NCBI GenBank assembly: GCA_019038735.1
Contig: JAHOYW010000254.1
Location: 1 to 5,740, forward strand
Source: Victivallales bacterium
GTDB lineage: Bacteria; Verrucomicrobiota; Lentisphaeria; Victivallales; Victivallaceae
Reading direction: 5' to 3'
DNA length: 5,740 nt
Shown: positions 1 to 4,621 of the stretch, one piece after another
How positions within the stretch are numbered: position 1 is the stretch's first letter
Layout of the letters: the number at the start of each line of letters is the position of its first letter
The notes under the pieces: generated by a model
The model's input: the letters and a program-made list of their open reading frames with translations, nothing else
Databases searched by the model: none
Told to the model about the DNA's origin: nothing
Program-made: the position numbers and the translations under genes

Positions 1-555
1 CTTTATGGCTTGTCCCAGCGCAGGCAGTTTTTCACCAGCTTTGATTGTCTGGCAGTCAAAACCTTTGATTACCGGTAATGAATATTTGACTTTCATGCAG
101 GATCTTCGGTTCAGCACTACGGAATCTTCATCAACAACCCACTTGGAAGCGTATTTAAATAAATAGGCAAGCGGCACACGTTGAGTGATATTTATTTTAA
201 GTGTATCAGGAAGGACACGATAAACACTCGCACTTTTTATATAAGAAATTTTTTCTATATTCTTTCTTATATCTGCAATGTCAATAGTAAAAAGATTATC
301 TTTATTTAAAGTCAATTTTAAATATTTCAGCATAGCTTTTGTGCGTCCAGGCGACATGCCCTTAAATTCTATTCTGCGCAAAAGAAGGTGGTCGTTTTTA
401 GTAAATAAAGCTTGGGAAACTCCGAGACAGGCAAAGCCGATAGCGACAAGCGAAAGACAAATTATCAGGAGTACGGTAATTACTCTCAGAAATTTTTGTT
501 TTTCTTTTGCATTTACTGCTTTAGTATTTTTTTTCTTAACAGTTTTTTTAGCCAC
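1..555 (-). CDS. ftsQ: FtsQ/DivIB-type cell division protein, N-terminal part (runs off left edge)
   Basis: The minus strand is open for 185 codons from a GTG at 555 to the window edge, so the C-terminus is missing. The product has a lysine-rich cytoplasmic tail (residues 1-22), one hydrophobic transmembrane segment (about 23-46), a POTRA-like domain (about 57-128; RRIEFKGMSPG, a central DNLFTIDIADIRKNIE, then SYIKSASVYRVLPDTLKI and the ITQRVPLAYL strand) and the start of the FtsQ beta domain (KWVVDEDSVVLN). That order is diagnostic of FtsQ/DivIB, the bitopic divisome protein that links with FtsB and FtsL in the inner membrane. GTG 555 is the only plausible start, because an in-frame stop lies at 571-573 and no ATG, GTG or TTG lies between. 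Its Shine-Dalgarno is weak (GGAAA). A strong promoter lies just upstream, so ftsQ appears to head its transcript. ftsA or ftsZ might follow outside the window, but this cannot be seen. Confidence 0.85.
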   Translation of the reverse strand, partial: MAKKTVKKKNTKAVNAKEKQKFLRVITVLLIICLSLVAIGFACLGVSQALFTKNDHLLLRRIEFKGMSPGRTKAMLKYLKLTLNKDNLFTIDIADIRKNIEKISYIKSASVYRVLPDTLKINITQRVPLAYLFKYASKWVVDEDSVVLNRRSCMKVKYSLPVIKGFDCQTIKAGEKLPALGQAIK

Positions 556-575
556 TAGCGTTTCCAGAATTTATA

Positions 576-595
576 GTATATTTTATGCAATATAC
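576..595. repeat. Perfect inverted repeat over the ftsQ -10 box
   Basis: GTATATT (576-582) and AATATAC (589-595) are perfect 7-bp inverted arms around a 6-nt spacer. The right arm coincides with the -10 box and the left arm with the predicted start point, a typical place for a repressor operator. The region is very AT-rich, so chance occurrence is possible. Confidence 0.4.
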
Positions 596-617
596 CACAA
601 TTAGGCGAAATTATCAA
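589..617 (-). promoter_or_regulatory. Candidate sigma-70 promoter of ftsQ
   Basis: On the minus strand, TTGATA (617-612) is separated by 17 nt from TATATT (594-589). Each matches consensus at five of six positions, and TGG directly precedes the -10 box, giving an extended -10. Transcription would start near 582, leaving a leader of about 27 nt before the GTG at 555. The spacing and matches are seen directly; activity is inferred. Confidence 0.6.
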
Positions 618-671
618 TTCAAAAACTATTTTTTCAGAATTAAGCAGAGATTGTAATTGAGTTTTTTGAAT
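617..671. repeat. Spaced inverted repeat in the ftsQ/hydrolase divergent region
   Basis: ATTCAAAAACT (617-627) is the reverse complement of AGTTTTTTGAAT (660-671), apart from one extra T in the right arm. The arms are 32 nt apart. The left arm abuts the ftsQ -35 box; the right arm lies ahead of the hydrolase start. It could be a looped operator pair or simply paired A and T tracts. Confidence 0.3.
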
Positions 672-686
672 GCTGGTTTACATTAT
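657..686 (+). promoter_or_regulatory. Weak candidate promoter for the hydrolase gene
   Basis: TTGAGT (657-662) is followed after 18 nt by CATTAT (681-686), or after 16 nt by TACATT (679-684). Each element matches consensus at only four of six positions. Initiation near 692 would place the ATG at 718 in a short leader and leave the ATG at 670 upstream of the start point, which fits the preferred downstream start. Support is limited. Confidence 0.25.
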
Positions 687-704
687 AAAATTAAATAAAC
701 TTTT

Positions 705-710
705 GAAGGA
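705..710 (+). promoter_or_regulatory. Ribosome binding site that fixes the hydrolase start at 718
   Basis: GAAGGA lies 7 nt before the ATG at 718. The in-frame ATG at 670 has no comparable site, and the 16 residues it would add are a poor match for this hydrolase type. The later ATG is therefore preferred. Confidence 0.65.
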
Positions 711-717
711 TATAAAT

Positions 718-1419
718 ATGCTTGATGTTTTAGCTAAATATCTCAAGGGTGAAAAATGTTATTTTTATATGCACCCGAAGCCGAAAGATGATCGACATGA
801 AGTCGTGGTTCTAATTCACGGACTTATCCGCCGCAGTGTGGATTTGTATCCGATGTCTAAATTTTTGTGCAAAAACGGTTTTACAGTATACGTCTATGAT
901 TACAAAACATCTACTAAAGGTATTGTCGCTCACGGTGATGATTTGCGTGAATATTTATGCAAAGTAATCACGGAAAATCCGGAGACTTCAGTAAATATTG
1001 TTACTCACAGTCTAGGTGGAATTTTGACTCGTTATGCTTTGGGCAAGAATGACAAAACTCCGATATTGGATGTTTCACGCATTAAACGAATCGTCATGCT
1101 CGCTCCGCCACACGGCGGCTCAAAGGTCGCACGGCGTTTTGTGAAATATTTGCCATTCACCGGAAGATGGGTAAAACCTTTAGCGGAACTAAGTGATGCC
1201 AAAGATTCAGAAGTTCACTCCGCTCCATTATTTGAAGGACCGGAAGTCGGAGTTGTCGCGGCAAAATATGATAAGGAAGTTCTCTTGAAAGATACATATT
1301 TTCATGGAATGAAGGAACATTGCATCATAAAATCAGAACATTCCTTTATGGTATATTTGAAGTCCGCGCACGAAGCGGTATTGCGTTTCCTGACTACAGG
1401 AACATTTAAAACTGATTGA
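718..1419 (+). CDS. Alpha/beta-fold hydrolase, lipase/esterase-like, cytoplasmic
   Basis: This 233-residue protein has the full order of alpha/beta-hydrolase motifs. An oxyanion-hole HG (34-35) sits in VVVLIHGL. The nucleophile elbow THSLGG (96-101) has Ser98 as nucleophile. A post-elbow APPHGGS segment (129-135) is typical of lipase and PGAP1-like proteins. Asp185 (in AAKYDKEV) is the likely acid and His208 (in SEHSFMVY) the likely base. The elbow departs from GxSxG in having Thr at the first position, which is tolerated in many lipase-like proteins. There is no signal peptide or membrane helix, so it probably acts in the cytoplasm on an ester or lipid substrate that cannot be named from sequence. 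The start at 718 rests on its ribosome site; a 249-residue form from ATG 670 is possible. It is divergent from ftsQ and ends 2 nt from the stop of the STAS gene, so it is apparently monocistronic. Confidence 0.85.
   Translation: MLDVLAKYLKGEKCYFYMHPKPKDDRHEVVVLIHGLIRRSVDLYPMSKFLCKNGFTVYVYDYKTSTKGIVAHGDDLREYLCKVITENPETSVNIVTHSLGGILTRYALGKNDKTPILDVSRIKRIVMLAPPHGGSKVARRFVKYLPFTGRWVKPLAELSDAKDSEVHSAPLFEGPEVGVVAAKYDKEVLLKDTYFHGMKEHCIIKSEHSFMVYLKSAHEAVLRFLTTGTFKTD
1387..1402. repeat. Short hairpin near the hydrolase/STAS convergent junction
   Basis: TTCCTG and CAGGAA form a 6-bp stem with an ACTA loop inside the 3' end of the hydrolase gene. It lies about 20 nt beyond the STAS stop when read on the minus strand. 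No T-tract follows directly on either strand, so it is not a standard intrinsic terminator. It may still slow polymerase at this tight junction. Confidence 0.3.
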
Positions 1420-1421
1420 CT

Positions 1422-1760
1422 TTAATTTTTTAGTGATTTGAGAGCTTCGTCTCTTGACTCGAATATGCTGAAAATAGAGGAAAAACCGCTGATTTCGAAG
1501 ACTTCTTTGACATTGTCCGAAAGGGAGCACAGAACAACTTTGCCGCCATCTTGCTGAATACGTTTCGCAACGACCAGCAATACGCGCAGACCAGCACTGC
1601 TGATATAGTTAAGTGCAGTTAAATTAAACAATAAGTTTTTATTTCCAGTATCAAGAATAGTGCTGAAATTATTATCTGCTTCAACAGCGGATACCGCATC
1701 AAGACGACCGGAAATACTCAGTTGAATAACACCATCTTTGTCTGTTTGAGTTATATTCAT
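1422..1760 (-). CDS. STAS-domain protein, anti-sigma-factor antagonist-like (SpoIIAA/RsbV type)
   Basis: This 112-residue protein is a single STAS domain. It begins with a beta strand, then VIQLSISGRLDAVSA (11-25), NLLFNLTALNYISSAGLRVLL (42-62) and GGKVVLCSLSDNVKEVFEISGF (72-93). The ISSAGLR segment aligns with the phosphorylation loop of RsbV and SpoIIAA, making Ser55 the predicted phospho-site; the Asp that often precedes that serine is Ser54 here. In characterised systems the unphosphorylated protein binds a HATPase_c anti-sigma kinase and frees a sigma factor, and a PPM phosphatase reverses phosphorylation. Neither partner is encoded in the window, so the target is unknown and could be another switch. 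The ATG at 1760 has a strong AGGAGA 8 nt upstream. The gene follows the GlmU-like gene on the same strand after 57 nt and could be co-transcribed with it or read from its own promoter. Confidence 0.88.
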   Translation of the reverse strand: MNITQTDKDGVIQLSISGRLDAVSAVEADNNFSTILDTGNKNLLFNLTALNYISSAGLRVLLVVAKRIQQDGGKVVLCSLSDNVKEVFEISGFSSIFSIFESRDEALKSLKN

Positions 1761-1782
1761 TTACAAAGTCTCCTATCCTATT

Positions 1783-1811
1783 AAAATAAGGCTATATGTA
1801 AAAAATTGCAA
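1783..1811 (-). promoter_or_regulatory. Possible promoter for the STAS gene
   Basis: On the minus strand, TTGCAA (1811-1806) and TATTTT (1788-1783) are 17 nt apart, each matching consensus at four of six positions. It lies in the 57-nt gap after the GlmU-like gene. It may give the STAS gene its own transcript in addition to readthrough, but the boxes are weak. Confidence 0.3.
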
Positions 1812-1817
1812 GTAAAA

Positions 1818-2717
1818 TTAAATATCAAACAAAACTTTCTCATCGTGTTTTATTATCGCGCCTGGCTTTGTGCAGACATTCGGCCAAATTTTGCGTCCGG
1901 GATAGATGCTGCAATGAATTCCGGTATGAACATGATCACCGATAATCGCTCCTACTTTGCGGCGTTCTGTGTTAATCAGTTGACCATTGACCATTGAGCG
2001 GTGATTCTTTCCGTCATGGCGGAGATTGGCGGTGATAGTGCCGGCTCCAAGATTGGTATTCTGGCAAATAATTGAATCGCCGATATAGCTCAGGTGTCCG
2101 ATTGAAACTTTATTCATAATGAGACTATTCTTTATTTCAACCGCTTGTCCGATGTGGCAGTTATTATCTATGTATGTATTACCGCGAATATAACAATTTG
2201 GACCTATTTTACAGTTTTTTCCGATAATTACTTTGCCTTCAATGTAAACACCAGGCAGGACAACTGAGCCTTTGCCAAGGTGAAGAACTCCGTCAATATT
2301 AGCTGCGCCGGAAACACTGCCCTCTATTTTATTTTCAGTAATCTCAGCAACGAGTCTTTCGTTTGCCACGAGGATATCCCAAGGGTATATCAAGTCCAAT
2401 GAATCATCGTCCGTTTCAATATTTTTGTATTCCGCGGAGTCGGAACAGCTTAGTTTTGCCGCTTCGGAACCGTCTTTGCGGACGAAAATCAGATTTTTAG
2501 TGCTGTTGACTATTTTTTTGATTATGGCTTTTGATGGCCAGAAATCCGCCTGAATTTCCAAATCCGCACGTGCTGTGCGTTTTTTGTATTTGAATAAGTT
2601 TTTCAAGTGAGTTGCGACTGTAACTCCGGCGATATGGATTTGATGCAGTTCACGCTTGCAGGTCAAGGGTTCCATTTTAACTGGAGAAGCAACTTTGATT
2701 ACAGTAACATTTATCAC
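1818..2717 (-). CDS. GlmU-like left-handed beta-helix acyltransferase with atypical N-terminal domain
   Basis: The 299-residue product ends in a left-handed parallel beta-helix of hexapeptide repeats (about 133-290; HLGKGSVVLPG, IIGKNCKIGPNCYIRG, TYIDNNCHIG). A YPWDIL motif (111-116) precedes the helix, as in GlmU-like proteins of archaea and Bacteroidetes. IGHLSYIGDS (206-215), GAGTITANLRHDGK (224-237) and ERRKVGAIIGDHVHTGI (251-267) resemble the archaeal sugar-1-phosphate acetyltransferase domain known from Sulfolobus ST0452. By that resemblance His208, Tyr211, Asn231 and Lys237 would be active-site positions. The N-terminal 110 residues lack the nucleotidyltransferase signature (GxGTRM-like) and are too short for that domain. 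KMEPLTCKREL (14-24) faintly recalls the PLTFTRPV motif of the Bacteroidetes-type domain, which suggests decay. Acetylation of an amino sugar 1-phosphate is the likeliest activity; nucleotidyl transfer is doubtful. The start is GTG with AAAGGAG 8 nt upstream. Confidence 0.8.
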   Translation of the reverse strand: MINVTVIKVASPVKMEPLTCKRELHQIHIAGVTVATHLKNLFKYKKRTARADLEIQADFWPSKAIIKKIVNSTKNLIFVRKDGSEAAKLSCSDSAEYKNIETDDDSLDLIYPWDILVANERLVAEITENKIEGSVSGAANIDGVLHLGKGSVVLPGVYIEGKVIIGKNCKIGPNCYIRGNTYIDNNCHIGQAVEIKNSLIMNKVSIGHLSYIGDSIICQNTNLGAGTITANLRHDGKNHRSMVNGQLINTERRKVGAIIGDHVHTGIHCSIYPGRKIWPNVCTKPGAIIKHDEKVLFDI

Positions 2718-2725
2718 TGGTAAAA

Positions 2726-2732
2726 CTCCTTT
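2726..2732 (-). promoter_or_regulatory. Ribosome binding site supporting the GTG start of the GlmU-like gene
   Basis: On the minus strand AAAGGAG (2732-2726) lies 8 nt before the GTG at 2717. The ATG at 2710-2708 is out of frame, so GTG is the supported start. Confidence 0.75.
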
Positions 2733-2760
2733 TTAAAGTTCCATATAAAAAATTTGATTA

Positions 2761-2789
2761 AATATACAGCAAGTGAAGAAATAAATCAA
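2761..2789 (-). promoter_or_regulatory. Candidate sigma-70 promoter of the GlmU-like gene
   Basis: On the minus strand, TTGATT (2789-2784; four of six) and TATATT (2766-2761; five of six) are 17 nt apart. The predicted start is near 2754, giving a leader of about 37 nt. It is divergent from, and closely back to back with, the dapA promoter. Confidence 0.55.
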
Positions 2790-2794
2790 TTGAA

Positions 2795-2823
2795 TTTGCA
2801 TTTTTTATATTTTCGTTTATAAT
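2795..2823 (+). promoter_or_regulatory. Candidate sigma-70 promoter of the dapA-ispH operon
   Basis: A perfect TATAAT (2818-2823) is preceded after 17 nt by TTTGCA (2795-2800; four of six). Transcription would begin near 2830, leaving a leader of about 60 nt that contains two palindromes before the ribosome site. Confidence 0.55.
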
Positions 2824-2831
2824 AATATAAG

Positions 2832-2867
2832 CTATAAATTGAACTTATAGACCTTAATAATATTAAG
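2832..2867 (+). promoter_or_regulatory. Two consecutive palindromes in the dapA leader, possible operators
   Basis: CTATAA (2832-2837) and TTATAG (2845-2850) are inverted around 7 nt. Two nt later, CTTAATA (2853-2859) and TATTAAG (2861-2867) form a perfect inverted repeat around a single A. Both lie between the -10 box and the ribosome site, where a repressor would block transcription. They are too AT-rich to form strong RNA hairpins, and I see no recognisable lysine riboswitch. The regulator is unknown. Confidence 0.4.
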
Positions 2868-2891
2868 AATTTAAATACTTAGGAGCAAAAT

Positions 2892-3761
2892 ATGCAACTA
2901 CAAGGTGTCTATACGGCTTTGATTACTCCCTTTACTAACGGGGAAATCGATTATGCCAAATTGCGCGAACTCGTAGAACTTCAAATTGCTGGCGGAGTTG
3001 ATGGTATTGTTCCGGTTGGAACTACCGGGGAATCTCCAACGCTGACATTCAACGAACATCAAAAACTTATTGATGAAGTTATAAAAACTACTGATAAACG
3101 CTGTACGATTATTGCCGGAACCGGTGCTAATTCGACAGCTGAAGCTATAGAATTGACTAAATATGCCAAAGCCGCAGGCGCGGACGGCAGTTTGCAGGTT
3201 ACTCCATACTATAATAAACCGACTCAGGAAGGGCTTTACCGGCATTTTTCCACAATTGCTGACGCAAGCGGTATTCCGATTGTTTTGTACAATGTGCCAG
3301 GGCGTTCCGGTGTGCCGATTGCGGTTGATACGGTTGCGCGTTTGAGCAAAAACGAAAACATCGTAGCCATCAAAGAAGCAGCCGGGAGCGCGGAGCGCGT
3401 TTCGCAAATTCTTGATGTTTGTGATATTACTGTTGTCAGTGGTGATGACGCTTTAACTTTGCCGATGATGTCGGTCGGTGCTAAAGGCGTTATCAGCGTG
3501 GCTTCAAACATCATTCCAGCGGAAATGAAAGCGATGGTCGATGCTTTTGCCGCCGGCAATACGCAAAAAGCTCTTGAGCTGCATTTGAAATACTATTGTT
3601 TTTTCCGGGATGAGTTTATTGAAACCAACCCGCTTCCAATTAAAACAGCTATGGCTATGGCTGGAATTATCAATGAAGAATTCCGTCTGCCTTTATGCGA
3701 GATATCTGATGGTAGTCGCGCGAAACTCGCTGCCAGCTTGAAACGCTGTGGAATTATCTAA
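2892..3761 (+). CDS. dapA: 4-hydroxy-tetrahydrodipicolinate synthase (DapA)
   Basis: DapA condenses pyruvate with aspartate semialdehyde in the cytoplasm, the first committed step towards diaminopimelate for the wall and lysine for protein. The 289-residue product has the usual length and TIM-barrel order. Its numbering matches the E. coli enzyme: Thr44-Thr45 in GTTGES, Tyr107 in TPYYNKP, Tyr133 in LYNVPGRS, Arg138, the Schiff-base Lys161 in VAIKEAAG, and the GVISV strand (199-203). Of the lysine-feedback residues known in E. coli, Ser48, His56, Asn80, Glu84 and Tyr106 are kept, while Ala49 is Pro and His53 is Phe. Lysine inhibition is therefore plausible but may be altered. Related aldolases (N-acetylneuraminate lyase, KDG aldolase) share the fold, but the intact DapA motifs, including Arg138, favour DapA. 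AGGAG stands 6 nt before the ATG. ispH follows after 14 nt. Confidence 0.95.
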   Translation: MQLQGVYTALITPFTNGEIDYAKLRELVELQIAGGVDGIVPVGTTGESPTLTFNEHQKLIDEVIKTTDKRCTIIAGTGANSTAEAIELTKYAKAAGADGSLQVTPYYNKPTQEGLYRHFSTIADASGIPIVLYNVPGRSGVPIAVDTVARLSKNENIVAIKEAAGSAERVSQILDVCDITVVSGDDALTLPMMSVGAKGVISVASNIIPAEMKAMVDAFAAGNTQKALELHLKYYCFFRDEFIETNPLPIKTAMAMAGIINEEFRLPLCEISDGSRAKLAASLKRCGII

Positions 3762-3763
3762 TC

Positions 3764-3770
3764 GAGGAAG
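3764..3770 (+). promoter_or_regulatory. Ribosome binding site supporting the GTG start of ispH
   Basis: GAGGAAG lies 5 nt before GTG 3776 (7 nt counted from the AGGA core), inside the 14-nt dapA-ispH gap. The residues from this GTG, MPKIILASPRGFCAG, match the usual IspH N-terminus, so GTG is the start. Confidence 0.8.
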
Positions 3771-3775
3771 CATTT

Positions 3776-4621
3776 GTGCCTAAGATTATATTGGCAAGTC
3801 CACGCGGTTTTTGCGCGGGAGTTACCCGCGCGCTTCAAAGCGTTGAGCAGGTTTTGGCTGAATATCCGCCGCCGGTATATATTTATCATGATATAGTACA
3901 TAATACTTTTGTCATAGATGGATTAAAGAAGCGCGGCGTGATATTTGTTGATTCTCTTGATGCTGTTCCTGACGGGCAAGTCATTATTTTTAGTGCGCAT
4001 GGAGTTTCGCCGACAGTAGAGAGCGATGCTCGCGCTAAAAATCTCAAAATCATTGACGCTACTTGTCCGCTGGTAAAGAAAATTCATGATAAAGTCAAGA
4101 ATTATCTTAAGCAGGAAAAATTGATTATTTTAATCGGACACAAGAATCACCCTGAAATTGTCGGAACTTTAGGGCAAAGCAAGGGCAGGGCATTAGTGGT
4201 CGAATCTTTGGATGATGTAAAAAAATTGCCTGATTTAATGCCTGGGCAATCCGCTGCTTATCTGACGCAAACTACTTTGAGCCACAATGATATTAGTCCA
4301 ATAATAGAATCTTTAAACGAAAAATATCCTGAACTTGAGGGGAATGGAGATATTTGTTATGCCACGACCCATCGTCAGGAGGCCGTCATGGAATTGGCGA
4401 AAAAATGTAAATTAATCATCGTTATAGGTTCAAAAAAGAGTTCTAATTCAAATCGTTTGTGTGAAACCGCCGAGCATTGCGGAGTAAAAGCGATTTTGAT
4501 AGATTCACCAGAAGATATAGATATAAAAGAGCTCCCGAAGCGAGGAACGATAGGTCTTACCGCCGGAGCTTCCGCCCCGGAATGCCTGATTCAGGATACA
4601 ATAGAATTTTTAAAGAATTAA
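3776..4621 (+). CDS. ispH: 4-hydroxy-3-methylbut-2-enyl diphosphate reductase (IspH/LytB)
   Basis: IspH is the [4Fe-4S] enzyme of the last MEP-pathway step, reducing HMBPP to IPP and DMAPP, the precursors of undecaprenyl carriers and quinones. The 281-residue product is a typical bacterial single-domain form. The three cluster cysteines are Cys13 (PRGFCAGV), Cys97 (DATCPLV) and Cys194 (GDICYATTHRQ). The substrate pocket is intact: His42 in HDIVHN, His75 in SAHGV, His125 and Glu127 in GHKNHPE, Thr165-Thr167 in LTQTTLS, Ser222-Ser223-Asn224 in GSKKSSNSNRL, and Ser266 in TAGASAP. Translation begins at GTG 14 nt after the dapA stop, with no promoter between, so the two form an operon. The stop overlaps that of the convergent regulator gene within TTAA, and no intrinsic terminator is visible after it. 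Confidence 0.96.
   Translation: MPKIILASPRGFCAGVTRALQSVEQVLAEYPPPVYIYHDIVHNTFVIDGLKKRGVIFVDSLDAVPDGQVIIFSAHGVSPTVESDARAKNLKIIDATCPLVKKIHDKVKNYLKQEKLIILIGHKNHPEIVGTLGQSKGRALVVESLDDVKKLPDLMPGQSAAYLTQTTLSHNDISPIIESLNEKYPELEGNGDICYATTHRQEAVMELAKKCKLIIVIGSKKSSNSNRLCETAEHCGVKAILIDSPEDIDIKELPKRGTIGLTAGASAPECLIQDTIEFLKN
4618..4621. other. Shared TTAA: overlapping convergent stop codons of ispH and the regulator
   Basis: TAA of ispH occupies 4619-4621 and TAA of the opposing gene occupies 4620-4618 on the minus strand, so the palindrome TTAA ends both. No T-tract hairpin lies at the junction, so at least one transcript should run into the other gene as antisense. Confidence 0.9.

Noticed and set aside
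278..604. Open frame of 108 codons on the plus strand
   Set aside because: It lies antisense to ftsQ, whose domain order is clear, has no ribosome site and resembles no family.
670..717. Longer hydrolase start at ATG 670
   Set aside because: There is no ribosome site before 670, whereas GAAGGA stands 7 nt before ATG 718, and the weak promoter would begin transcription after 670.
1387..1431. Intrinsic terminator for the hydrolase gene
   Set aside because: The 6-bp hairpin and the T-rich stretch are about 20 nt apart, so they do not form a standard terminator.
1333..1530. Open frame on the minus strand across the hydrolase/STAS junction
   Set aside because: It overlaps two well-supported genes in other frames and has a composition unlike a real protein.
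1806..1997. Open frame on the plus strand inside the GlmU-like gene
   Set aside because: It is antisense to the C-terminal beta-helix coding region and lacks a ribosome site.
2824..2891. Lysine riboswitch or other leader RNA ahead of dapA
   Set aside because: The leader is only about 60 nt and AT-rich, far shorter than a lysine riboswitch, and holds only short palindromes.
2898..3559. Minus-strand and alternative-frame open frames inside dapA
   Set aside because: They are shadows of dapA, whose catalytic residues are all in place.
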